A stretch of DNA of 37,204 nucleotides. Source: Synergistaceae bacterium. Lineage in GTDB: Bacteria; Synergistota; Synergistia; Synergistales; Aminobacteriaceae. The translations under genes were made by a program, and so were the position numbers. The notes beneath the pieces are model-generated. The model was not told where the DNA came from. It made no database searches and saw only the letters and a program-made list of their open reading frames with translations. How positions within the stretch are numbered: the stretch's first letter is position 1; each line of letters opens with the position of its first letter. This document shows positions 25,748 to 34,900 of this stretch, piece after piece. Location of the stretch: assembly GCA_017405525.1 (NCBI GenBank), contig JAFRAH010000026.1:1-37204 (forward strand), written 5' to 3'.

Positions 25748-27364
25748 ATGCGCCTGAACTACAAGGGCCTGAAAGATTCTGATGCATGGAGAAAAGCAGG
25801 CATAGACCTTCCGCCGTATGACCCTGAGAAACTCGCTGAGGACACCCGCAAAGATCCCCGCTGGGTACATTTCGGCATCGGTAACATTTTCCGCATATTC
25901 GTCGGCGGCATTGCTGACAACCTCATACGTGCCGGATTACTCGACAGGGGGATAATCTGCGCTGAGACGTTTGACTTTGACGTGGTCGACAAAATCTATG
26001 CACCGTTCGACAATTTGGCACTCGCAGTAACTCTCCATGAGGACGGGAAAACCGACAAGCGAATACTCGGCTCACTAACTGAGGCGGTCAAGGCACAGCC
26101 CCGCTATGGTGATGACTGGGCACGCCTGAAGGAGATTTTCACGCACCCCGGCCTTCAGATGGTCTCATTCACGATTACGGAGAAAGGTTACGCGCTTCAT
26201 GGTGCAGACGGCCAGTATTTCTCGTTCGTCAACGCCGACATAGCCAACGGCCCGGAGAAATGCGGCGGCGCAATGGCTGTAGTTGCCTCGATGTTACTCG
26301 CACGCTTCAAGGCAGGAGCTCAACCCCTCGCTCTGGTCTCAATGGATAACGTCTCGCATAACGGCCAGAAACTTCGTGAGAGCGTCATAGAGATGTCCGA
26401 GCAGTGGTACGAGAGGAATTTTGTCCCTTCAGCGTTCGTGGACTACGTCAAGGATGAAGGAAGGGTAGCGTTCAACTGGACGATGATCGACAAGATTACC
26501 CCCCGGCCGTCTGAGGATGTCGCAAAGATGCTTGAGGGTCTTGGGGTTGAGGACATGGGAATTGTCGTAACCTCAAAGAAGACATACATTGCCCCGTTCG
26601 TGAACGCTGAGGCTCCCGGCTACCTCGTGATACAGGACAACTTCCCCAACGGAAGGCCGCCCCTCGAAAAGTCCAACGCAGGGGTATACATGACCGACCG
26701 CGACACAGTGAACCTCTCGGAGCGCATGAAGGTTACAGCCTGCCTCAACCCGATACATTCGGCACTGTGCACGTATGACATAATGCTGGGGTATGTCCTC
26801 TTCGCTGACGGTATGCATGACCCGGAGCTCTCGAAGCTCGCGCATGTTCTGGGCTATGATGAGGGCCTGCCTGTGGTTGATGACCCCAAGATAATATCAC
26901 CGGCAAAGTTCCTCGATGAGTGCATGAACGTCCGCTTCCCCAACCCGTACTTGGGCGACACAAGCGCACGAATTGCCACGGACATATCGCAGGGGTTGAG
27001 CGTTAGGTTCGGCGAGACGACAAAGGCATATGTTGCACGTTACGGCAGTGCTGAGAGGCTCAAGGCTTTACCGCTGGCTGTTGCCGGGTGGCTGAGGTAT
27101 CTTCTCAGGGTTGACGATGAGGGCAAGACCTACGAGCTTTCACCCGACCCAATGAACGCGGAGATGACCAGGCAGCTTGAGGGTATCACTGTCGGGAAGC
27201 CTGAGACATTCACGGGACAGCTTAAGCCCATACTGAGCAACGCAAATATCTTTGGGGTTAATCTCTATGAGGCTGGGATTGGCGGGAAGATAGAGGCTAT
27301 ATTCCGTGATGAGATTGCAGGGCCGGGGGCTGTGAGGGCGGCACTGAAGAAGTATCTGGCGTAA
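25748..27364 (+). CDS. Mannitol dehydrogenase-family polyol oxidoreductase
   Basis: This 538-residue long-chain dehydrogenase resembles mannitol 2-dehydrogenase, fructuronate reductase and tagaturonate reductase. It has the cofactor-binding region WVHFGIGNIFRIFVGG near residue 38. Further on are MDNVSHNGQKLRE, FNWTMIDKITPRP with the catalytic Lys region of the family, and CLNPIHSALCTY. AAAGGA precedes the ATG. It would interconvert a hexitol or pentitol and a ketose using NAD(P). It lies 80 bases after hxlR, yet its role matches the polyol locus upstream, from which it is cut off by the redox cassette. Confidence 0.92.
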   Translation: MRLNYKGLKDSDAWRKAGIDLPPYDPEKLAEDTRKDPRWVHFGIGNIFRIFVGGIADNLIRAGLLDRGIICAETFDFDVVDKIYAPFDNLALAVTLHEDGKTDKRILGSLTEAVKAQPRYGDDWARLKEIFTHPGLQMVSFTITEKGYALHGADGQYFSFVNADIANGPEKCGGAMAVVASMLLARFKAGAQPLALVSMDNVSHNGQKLRESVIEMSEQWYERNFVPSAFVDYVKDEGRVAFNWTMIDKITPRPSEDVAKMLEGLGVEDMGIVVTSKKTYIAPFVNAEAPGYLVIQDNFPNGRPPLEKSNAGVYMTDRDTVNLSERMKVTACLNPIHSALCTYDIMLGYVLFADGMHDPELSKLAHVLGYDEGLPVVDDPKIISPAKFLDECMNVRFPNPYLGDTSARIATDISQGLSVRFGETTKAYVARYGSAERLKALPLAVAGWLRYLLRVDDEGKTYELSPDPMNAEMTRQLEGITVGKPETFTGQLKPILSNANIFGVNLYEAGIGGKIEAIFRDEIAGPGAVRAALKKYLA

Positions 27365-27376
27365 GAGGATTTTGCG

Positions 27377-27411
27377 GCCTGACTCCTCGCTATGGGGTCA
27401 GGCTTTGTTTT
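27377..27411 (+). terminator. Rho-independent terminator after the mannitol dehydrogenase-family gene
   Basis: GCCTGACTCC (27377-27386) pairs with GGGGTCAGGC (27394-27403), one T-G pair included, then TTTGTTTTTG. The 3' arm contains the last bases of the convergent glycosyltransferase gene, so the two genes share this sequence. Confidence 0.88.
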
Positions 27412-28510
27412 TGCGTTTGAGGCAGGCGATAAAATGACGGACAACCATTGAGGCAGTACGTCTCAAGCTGTATATTTTCAGTTTTTGGAGGATTGAGTAT
27501 TTGACGCTCTTGAGGCACTGACGGGAGGATGTATGTATTTGAGATGAGGAGAGTTCTGCAATTTCTGCGAGCCTCCGCACTAAATCAATCGGCGAAACGT
27601 TTTCACCCCATGCACTGCGCAGGAACATGTCCCAGTAAAGTATGCAGTTCTCATCACCTGAAAGCACCCTCCACGGCTTCGTCCATATGTTGTGTATTAT
27701 CGTCCCCGAAATGTCTTGACCGTGAAAATCTTTATGGCGGTTGTATTTCCTGTCGAGCAGCTTTATTTGCCCGGGGAACAGCGCGTTATATGCTTCCTGG
27801 TCAGCATAGGGAGCAGAATAAAGGTGAGACATAAGCCATTGTGCGGCAGTCGTGAAGAAGTCGCCAAGCTCACGAATTGCCTCAAGATCCATGAGCATCA
27901 CGCCAGAGTTGATATATTCTGATACCTTGCAGCCATTGAGCCAACATTTTATGCCCTCGTAAGACAAATTGTTTTGCCCTGACACAGCCTCATCAAGTCC
28001 CCCTGCAAGATATTTCCCCTCAAGGTCAACGTCCCACAATTCGCGTATGTCCATGTTCACGACAATATCGCAGTCGAGGTATATTACTTTGGCCAGCGGA
28101 ATAATGTCCTGAATGGCAAGCCTGAATAACGCCCCTATTGTATAGCCGTCCCTGAACCTGTCAGCAACCTTCCTGTCTATGCGCTCCCTGTAGCCCGTAA
28201 CATCATGGAGCTCCAAGCCCTGCGAATATTTTTCTGCTGTACGAATGAATTTCTGCCTGTTGTCCTGTGTGAGTGTGTCATCGTGGAGAATGTGAACGGT
28301 AACCTTGCTCTTTGTGTTCTCGAATATCGAGGTCATTACCACCCCGGCATGTTGTGAGTAAGTTCCTGATGGGTCATATACTGCGAGTGCTACGTGGATT
28401 GTCTCATCCTGATTTTGCGCATGAATTGGCGTTGGGCGTTGGGCGTTGGGCGTTGGGCGTTGGGCGTTGGGCGTTGGGCGTTGGGCGATTTTATCGGAAT
28501 ATTCCGACAC
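27398..28510 (-). CDS. GT8-family glycosyltransferase with a 7-base repeat tract at its start
   Basis: The roughly 370-residue GT8 (LgtC/GspA-like) enzyme transfers a hexose from a nucleotide sugar. The DxD metal motif is in [14 protein letters not shown]. Other blocks are [29 protein letters not shown] and HNIWTKPW. The start is GTG 28510, 9 bases after AAGGAG; TTG 28516 is the alternative. Either way, eight copies of a 7-base unit lie within the coding sequence and encode repeated AQRPTPN residues just before the catalytic domain. No in-frame ATG/GTG/TTG with a ribosome site lies between repeat and domain. With eight units the frame is open; with seven it meets TAG and with nine TGA shortly after the tract. 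It faces away from the rfb operon, suggesting surface-glycan work. Confidence 0.88.
   Translation of the reverse strand: MSEYSDKIAQRPTPNAQRPTPNAQRPTPIHAQNQDETIHVALAVYDPSGTYSQHAGVVMTSIFENTKSKVTVHILHDDTLTQDNRQKFIRTAEKYSQGLELHDVTGYRERIDRKVADRFRDGYTIGALFRLAIQDIIPLAKVIYLDCDIVVNMDIRELWDVDLEGKYLAGGLDEAVSGQNNLSYEGIKCWLNGCKVSEYINSGVMLMDLEAIRELGDFFTTAAQWLMSHLYSAPYADQEAYNALFPGQIKLLDRKYNRHKDFHGQDISGTIIHNIWTKPWRVLSGDENCILYWDMFLRSAWGENVSPIDLVRRLAEIAELSSSQIHTSSRQCLKSVKYSILQKLKIYSLRRTASMVVRHFIACLKRKNKA
28431..28486. repeat. Heptanucleotide tandem array, GTTGGGC x 8 (perfect)
   Basis: Eight identical copies of GTTGGGC (GCCCAAC on the coding strand) run for 56 bases without a mismatch, flanked on one side by a partial TTGGC. 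It lies inside the 5' end of the GT8 gene. Perfect identity implies recent or ongoing slippage. There are no spacers, so this is not a CRISPR. Confidence 0.98.
28494..28507. promoter_or_regulatory. Perfect 14-base palindrome at the GT8 start
   Basis: TCGGAATATTCCGA is a perfect inverted repeat with no spacer, located 3-16 bases inside the GT8 reading frame and between two divergent transcription units. It could be an operator or a small hairpin affecting initiation; it may also be chance. Confidence 0.3.
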
Positions 28511-28544
28511 TGTCAACTGCTCCTTTCTTGGTCAAATCATCGTA

Positions 28545-28553
28545 ATTATAGCA
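28545..28553 (-). promoter_or_regulatory. Extended -10 promoter of the GT8 gene
   Basis: The minus strand reads TGCTATAAT here, about 30 bases before the GT8 ribosome site. The 12-base string CTCTGCTATAAT is shared exactly with the lipoprotein promoter at 36796-36807. Confidence 0.6.
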
Positions 28554-28604
28554 GAGAATATGATATTATCCCGCGTATCACAAAGAACAAAGGAGGCTCT
28601 CAAC

Positions 28605-29498
28605 ATGAAGGGAATAGTTCTTGCAGGAGGCAGCGGAACTCGTCTTTACCCCTTGACCCTCGTAACGTCAAAGCAGCTCTTGCCCGTCTATGACAAGCCC
28701 ATGATATATTACCCGGTCTCCATACTCATGCAGGCAAAAATTCGGGACATCCTCATAATCTCAACACCTGAAGACTTGCCACGCTTCGAGAAATTATTAG
28801 GGGACGGCTCACGTTTCGGTGTGAATTTCTCCTATGAGGAACAGCCATCACCTGACGGACTGGCTCAGGCATTCATCATCGGGAAAAAGTTTATCGGCTC
28901 TGACTGTGTGGCAATGATACTCGGCGACAACATATTTTCCGGGCAAGGACTAGTGAGGCGGCTCAATGAGGCAGTGAGCAACGCAGAAGCCGGCAAAGGT
29001 GCAACGATATTCGGCTACTATGTTGATGACCCTGAACGCTTCGGGATTGTTGAGTTCGATTCACATGGCCGGGCTGTCTCGATTGAGGAGAAACCCGAAA
29101 AGCCCAAGAGCAATTACTGTGTTACGGGGCTCTACTTCTACGATAACCGAGTGATAGAGTTTGCGGAATCACTAAAGCCCTCAAAGCGTGGTGAACTTGA
29201 GATTACCGACTTGAACCGCGTATATCTCGAACTTGGGGAGCTCAACGTTGAGTTATTGGGTCAGGGGTTTACGTGGCTCGACACCGGGACGCATGAGAGC
29301 CTTGCAGACGCTACGAACTTCGTGAAGACTCTTGAGACCCACCAGCACAGGAAGATAGCCTGCCTTGAGGAGATTGCGTACCTTAACGGCTGGATTACCC
29401 GCGAACAGGTCATGAAGGTAGCTGAGCAGCTCAAGAAGAACCAATACGGGCAATATTTACGCGACATAACAGGAGGGAAGTATATAGATGCCAGATAA
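28605..29498 (+). CDS. rfbA: Glucose-1-phosphate thymidylyltransferase
   Basis: The 297-residue enzyme makes dTDP-glucose, the first step to dTDP-L-rhamnose. The N-terminal pyrophosphorylase signature is [13 protein letters not shown], with [16 protein letters not shown] and [11 protein letters not shown] following. Length and motifs fit RmlA. The ATG at 28605 has AGGAGGC upstream; an in-frame extension from 28446 would run through the 7-base repeats and is rejected. It overlaps rfbD by 11 bases. The operon order is A-D-C-B, all with overlapping ends. Confidence 0.97.
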   Translation: MKGIVLAGGSGTRLYPLTLVTSKQLLPVYDKPMIYYPVSILMQAKIRDILIISTPEDLPRFEKLLGDGSRFGVNFSYEEQPSPDGLAQAFIIGKKFIGSDCVAMILGDNIFSGQGLVRRLNEAVSNAEAGKGATIFGYYVDDPERFGIVEFDSHGRAVSIEEKPEKPKSNYCVTGLYFYDNRVIEFAESLKPSKRGELEITDLNRVYLELGELNVELLGQGFTWLDTGTHESLADATNFVKTLETHQHRKIACLEEIAYLNGWITREQVMKVAEQLKKNQYGQYLRDITGGKYIDAR

Positions 29499-30399
29499 GA
29501 TTTTCATCACCGGGGCAAACGGTCAGCTTGGCCGGGACTTAGTCCATGAGCTCACATCACGGGGCATTGAGTGCATCGCCTCGGACATTCAGGGGGAATT
29601 TTCCGGGCCCGAAGCCTGCGAGTATATCCCCCTCGACATCACCGACTATGACGCAGTACTCTCGGCCATGAAGTCATCACGACCTGAACGAGTGATTCAC
29701 TGTGCAGCATGGACTGCCGTAGATGCCGCCGAAGATGACGCGAACCGGCCGAAAGTTCACGCCGTCAACGTTACAGGGACGGAGAACATTGCGCGGGCAT
29801 GTGCAGAGGTTGACGCAGTTATGACCTACATCAGCACCGACTACGTATTTGACGGCACAGGGACAACCCCCCGTAATCCCGAAGACGAATCATTCTCCCC
29901 CCTGAACTATTACGGTCAGACGAAACTTGAGGGTGAACTAGCCGTGAAGAAGTACATCCAGTCGGGAAAATTCTTCATCGTCCGCATTGCTTGGGTATTC
30001 GGTGCTAACGGTAATAATTTCGTCCGTACAATGCTGAAGCTCGCCAGGACACATGACACCCTCCGTGTCGTGAACGATCAGGTAGGGACTCCGACATATA
30101 CCCCTGACCTTGCGCGCCTCCTTGCTGACATGAACATGACCGGCAAATTCGGCATATACCACGCAACAAACGAGGGAGGCTATATCAGCTGGTATGACTT
30201 TGCGCGTGAGATATTCGCTCAGGCAGGCGTGAACGTGAACGTGATACCCGTAACGACCGCAGAATATGGACTGTCGAAAGCCAGGAGGCCCTATAATTCG
30301 CGGCTGGACAAGAGCAAGCTCATAGAGGCAGGATTTACCCCCCTTCCTGACTGGAGGGACGCATTGAGGAGGTATTTGGCGGCAAATGGGACAAATTAG
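29488..30399 (+). CDS. rfbD: dTDP-4-dehydrorhamnose reductase
   Basis: The 303-residue extended SDR catalyses the last step to dTDP-L-rhamnose, an NAD(P)H-dependent reduction. It has [14 protein letters not shown] at the N-terminus, then [18 protein letters not shown], the catalytic [10 protein letters not shown] (Tyr-x3-Lys) and [19 protein letters not shown] at the end of rfbA is its ribosome site. It overlaps rfbA and rfbC, so the four products are probably made in step. Confidence 0.97.
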   Translation: MPDKIFITGANGQLGRDLVHELTSRGIECIASDIQGEFSGPEACEYIPLDITDYDAVLSAMKSSRPERVIHCAAWTAVDAAEDDANRPKVHAVNVTGTENIARACAEVDAVMTYISTDYVFDGTGTTPRNPEDESFSPLNYYGQTKLEGELAVKKYIQSGKFFIVRIAWVFGANGNNFVRTMLKLARTHDTLRVVNDQVGTPTYTPDLARLLADMNMTGKFGIYHATNEGGYISWYDFAREIFAQAGVNVNVIPVTTAEYGLSKARRPYNSRLDKSKLIEAGFTPLPDWRDALRRYLAANGTN

Positions 30400-30943
30400 C
30401 GTAGAACATGACGTTGCGGGCATCAAGGGGCTCTGCGTGATTACCCCTGCAGTTCACGGCGACAATAGGGGCTACTTCAGCGAGACCTACAACCAGAGAG
30501 ACATGAACGAGGCCGGACTAGCCTACAATTTCGTTCAGGACAACCAGAGCAGCAGCACTAAGGGAGTGCTCAGGGGGCTTCACTTCCAGATACATTACCC
30601 ACAGGCCAAACTCGTTAGGGTTATTCGCGGGGCAGTCTATGATGTTGCTGTGGACTTGAGGCGCGACAGTGGGACATTCGGCAAGTATTTCGGCATTGAG
30701 CTTACTGCTGAAAATCACAAGCAGCTGCTTATACCGCGCGGGTTTGCTCATGGCTTCCTTGTTCTGTCGGATATGGCCGAGTTCTGCTACAAGTGCGACG
30801 ACTTCTATCACCCAAATGATGAGGGCGGGATAATCTGGAATGACCCGGACATAAATATTTCATGGCCGGAAATTGACACACCACTAAACTTTTCGGAAAA
30901 GGACAGGAATTTACCCACATTCAAGGAGGCAGTCATACCGTGA
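30386..30943 (+). CDS. rfbC: dTDP-4-dehydrorhamnose 3,5-epimerase
   Basis: The 185-residue cupin-fold epimerase acts between RfbB and RfbD. Family blocks are YFSETYNQRDM, DNQSSSTKGVLRGLHFQ (with the catalytic His), LVRVIRGAVYDVAVDLR and LIPRGFAHGFLVLSD. It starts 14 bases before the rfbD stop and ends in GTGA shared with rfbB. Confidence 0.97.
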   Translation: MGQISVEHDVAGIKGLCVITPAVHGDNRGYFSETYNQRDMNEAGLAYNFVQDNQSSSTKGVLRGLHFQIHYPQAKLVRVIRGAVYDVAVDLRRDSGTFGKYFGIELTAENHKQLLIPRGFAHGFLVLSDMAEFCYKCDDFYHPNDEGGIIWNDPDINISWPEIDTPLNFSEKDRNLPTFKEAVIP

Positions 30944-31920
30944 AAATTATCGTAACAGGAGGAGCCGGATTCATTGGGAGCAACTTCATCTTTCACCTTC
31001 TGCGTGAACACCCTGACGACAAGATTATTTGCATCGACAAGCTCACATACGCCGGAAACATAAATACCCTAAAAGATGCCATAGCTCAGGGCAAAATATC
31101 ATTCTTCCACATGGACATTTGCGACCGTGAGAGAATATACGGCCTCTTTGAGCGTGAACGTCCTGATATTGTCGTGAACTTTGCCGCTGAATCACACGTT
31201 GACCGCTCCATCAATGACCCCGGAATTTTCCTCTTCACCAACACGCTCGGTACTGGTGTGCTCCTTGATGCCTGCCTGAAGTTCGGGATTAAGCGTTACC
31301 ATCAGGTCAGCACCGATGAGGTCTACGGGGACTTGCCGCTTGACCGACCGGATCTCTTCTTCACTGAGGAAACACCCATAAAGACATCATCACCGTATTC
31401 TGCCTCAAAGGCCGGAGCTGATATGCTGGTTCTTGCCTACCACAGAACTTATAGCCTCCCTGTGAGCATATCGAGGTGTTCGAACAACTACGGGCCCTAC
31501 CACTTCCCCGAAAAATTAATCCCCCTCATGATAATCAACGCACTTCACGACAAGCCCCTACCAGTTTACGGCGAGGGCATCAACGTAAGGGACTGGCTAT
31601 ACGTCGAGGATCACTGCCGGGCTATCGACATGGTCATACGTGATGAGGCATCCGAAGGGGAAATCTACAACATTGGCGGGCATAACGAGATGCGGAATAT
31701 CGACATAGTGAGGCTTATCTGCCACGAACTGGGAAAACCTGAGAGCCTTATACATTTCGTTACCGACAGAAAAGGCCATGACCTGAGATATGCGATTGAC
31801 CCGACAAAGATATATTTGCGTCTTGGATGGAGACCTGAGACAACCTTCAATGACGGCATAAGGAAGACTATTCGCTGGTACCTCGACAATGAAGAATGGT
31901 GGAGGCCGCTTGTGAAGTAA
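30940..31920 (+). CDS. rfbB: dTDP-glucose 4,6-dehydratase
   Basis: The 326-residue extended SDR converts dTDP-glucose to the 4-keto-6-deoxy sugar. Motifs are VTGGAGFIGSNFI, FAAESHVDRSI, STDEVYGDL, YSASKAGADM (Tyr-x3-Lys) and NNYGPYHFPEKLIPL. It starts with GTG inside the rfbC stop (GTGA), with AAGGAGG upstream. It is the last gene of the rhamnose operon; a TATAAT for the helicase gene follows its stop directly and no terminator is visible. Confidence 0.97.
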   Translation: MKIIVTGGAGFIGSNFIFHLLREHPDDKIICIDKLTYAGNINTLKDAIAQGKISFFHMDICDRERIYGLFERERPDIVVNFAAESHVDRSINDPGIFLFTNTLGTGVLLDACLKFGIKRYHQVSTDEVYGDLPLDRPDLFFTEETPIKTSSPYSASKAGADMLVLAYHRTYSLPVSISRCSNNYGPYHFPEKLIPLMIINALHDKPLPVYGEGINVRDWLYVEDHCRAIDMVIRDEASEGEIYNIGGHNEMRNIDIVRLICHELGKPESLIHFVTDRKGHDLRYAIDPTKIYLRLGWRPETTFNDGIRKTIRWYLDNEEWWRPLVK

Positions 31921-31926
31921 TATAAT
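31921..31926 (+). promoter_or_regulatory. -10 box for the helicase-nuclease gene
   Basis: A perfect TATAAT begins at the base after the rfbB stop codon and lies 30 bases before the helicase start. There is no clear -35. CTCCC (31929-31933) could pair with GGGAG (31943-31947), the helicase ribosome site, in any transcript reading through from rfbB. Confidence 0.5.
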
Positions 31927-31955
31927 AGCTCCCATACAACAAGGGAGTGAATTTA

Positions 31956-34900
31956 TTGACCGGCGAAGAGAAACAGCAGGTACAGAACCTCATCAATGCC
32001 CGCACAAAATTATTGTCGGAGAAGGCGGCACGTCAGGAAGAACAAATAAAATCCCTGAACGACAGAATCATAACCCTCAACGCGGAAATTCAGGAACGGG
32101 ACTCAGAGCTTGAGGCACGGCGGCAGGAACTCGAAGCCCTGAAGTCCCAGCTCAGCGAGGCACAGGAACAATCCCGGAAACTTCTCGGCCTCGTACAGTC
32201 AGGCACCACCGCCCCGCAATCCTCAGAGCCCGCCCAAAAACCCAACTACCTGCTCTCACTCTTGAGGCAGCATTTCGGGTTCGACTCGTTCAGGCCCGGG
32301 CAGGAGGAGATCACTGATGCCCTCCTCTCCGGCCGCGATGTCTTCTGCTCGATGCCCGAACACTACGGTATGAGTGTCTGCTACCGTCTTCCTGCCCTCC
32401 TCATGCCCGGACTGACACTTGCAGTTACTCCCGATGACCCGCCCGAAACTCTCACTGATTCACATTCGGCGGTGCTCACTCCCTCACTCACTCCAGCAAA
32501 ACGCCGCGACATACTCCGAAAGGCCAAAAACGGAACGTGCAAAATACTCTGCTCAACGCTCGAACAGCTCCAGGAACCCGACGCAGTGAAAGCCCTCAAG
32601 GGCACTGATATATCTTTGGCGGCCATGTTCCCAAGATGGGGAATGCCTCACAACCTCGAAGGCTGGCGGCAGTTCATGGGCTCAATCTCAACACGGCGGA
32701 TAACCTCGGCGATATTCACCGACAGCACAAGCCCGGCACTAAGGCAGGAACTCCTCAAGCTCACGGATCTTCACTCGCCCCTGAAAGTCATAACAGGTTT
32801 CAGGCGTGAAGGTGTCTCAATCCGAATAATCAGGACTGAGAACAAGCAGGCGGCACTCAATGAGATACTTGAACAGAAACAGGGACTTAGCGGCGTTATT
32901 TACTGCTCAACCCCTGAAACTTCCTTCAAGCTCCGCGAAACTCTAAGGGATTATGACGGCCTCAACGAACGAATAATCATAATGCCCGCCATCCTCTACA
33001 GGGAAATAGACAGGAAGGATATACGTTTTACGGTGCACTATGACCTTCCGGAAAATTTGGGCGATTACTCCCAGCAGGTCAATATTGCCGGGCTTGACGG
33101 CTCAAAGTCTGAATGCATAGTGCTGGCCTCACGTAATGACCTCCGAAACGTCGACAGGTCAGTAATCTCATTCTGCGAGGCAAAAAATCCCCAGGAGTTC
33201 ATGCTCTCGTATCTTGGCGAGGACGAAAAACCCAAGCCTGAACACCCGGAGTCTGAGAGTGTCAGGATTACCCCGGATGATGTCTCGGATTTCGATTTTG
33301 GGAGCGCAAACGAGGCACAGAAGGAAGCCATAACCACAACAAGCGGGCCGTTGCTGATTATTGCCGGGCCGGGAACTGGAAAGACATTCACACTGGTACA
33401 GCGCGTTGTTTTCCTGATACAGAAGAAACGCGTCAACCCCGGAAGTATATTGCTGGCCTCATTCACCGACAAGGCCGCCCATGAACTCACCACAAGAATC
33501 ACGGAGGAGCTTTCCCGCCGGAACATCACAGCCGACACCGGGGCAATGTACGCCGGAACGTTCCACTCAATCTGTGAACGTATCCTGAAGGAGTATTCAG
33601 ACTTCACCGGGCGCAAAAAGAACTTCAGGGTTCTCGATGAGTTCGACCAGGCTTATACCATCATGCAGAACATGAAGACATTTGAGGCAATCCCCGGAAT
33701 ATCTCAGGCACTCGTTACCGCCGGACGCTGGGCTAATTCCTGCGAGCTCAGGGACTACATCAATACCTTGTCCGAAGAGCTCACTGACCCCGAAGAGCTC
33801 CTTAGAGACCCTGACCCCTCAGTGAATGCGCTCGGCCATGCCCTGAAACTTCATGATGCAATTCTGTCGGAAAATAATTCACTGAGCTATTCGGCACTTC
33901 TTGTCGAGACGTACAGGCTTCTGCGGGAGAACCCCGAAATTCTCGGAGACCTTCAGGCAAAAATCAAGTACATCATGGTTGACGAGTACCAGGACACGAA
34001 TTACGTTCAGGAGCAGTTAGCCTTGATGCTTGCGGGCGATGGACGGAACATTTGCGCCGCCGGTGATGACGACCAGAGCATATACAGGTTCAGGGGGGCG
34101 GCAGTGAGGAACATTCTGGAGTTCCCCGGAAAATTCGGGAAGAACGAGTGCCGTATAGTCAGGCTCATGCTGAATTACAGGTCAAGGCCGGGAATAATCG
34201 ACTTCTTCAGCGAATGGATGAACGACACGGAAAAATTCTTCACATGGGGGGATTTCAGGCACTCCAAGAAACTCGAAGCCTTCAGGCCCGGAACAGGAGA
34301 CAACCCTTCAGTGATGAGGCTTGCGGGGCTCAACGACAAAAACGAGTGGCGCGAGAAGGTGCTGCACTTCCTGCAATCACTGAAAGCCTCCGGGAAAATG
34401 ACCGACTACAGCCAGGCGGCATTTCTCTTCAGGTCGGTGAAGTCCCAGGATGCCCGTGAAATGTCCCAGTACTTGGAGGAGAACAATATTAGTGTCTATT
34501 CCCCGCGCTCTAACATGTTCTTCCAGAGGGGCGAGGTGAAATTTGCTCTTGGCTGTATGATCTCAATGTTCCCCGGCTACCTCAAGGCACTAAACTCCGG
34601 GGCGTTCAACTTTCAGGGAAAAGAGCCCGGCTACATCACCTACTACAAGGGCTGCCTCCAGAACGTCGACAGGTACATGGGACGGCAGGCATATTCCGGC
34701 CTCAAGAAGTGGCTTGTTGCCCGGCGGGAATACCACGCGAAACTTCAGGGCTATACAGGCTACACATACTCGGATATTCTCTACAGGCTCTTTGCGTTCA
34801 TGCCGTTCAGCCATGCGCTCGATGCCGACATCAACGGGACGGTGAAGGACTTGCGGCCTGCCCGGAACTTATCGCGTCTCGTCCATGTCATCAGGAAGTA

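Noticed and set aside
28431-28486. CRISPR array
   Set aside because: The repeat unit is 7 bases with no spacers; it is a simple tandem repeat.
28446-28604. N-terminal extension of rfbA reading through the 7-base repeats
   Set aside because: RmlA proteins begin at MKGIVLAGG; the ATG at 28605 has a good AGGAGG site, and the extension is repeat-encoded low-complexity sequence.
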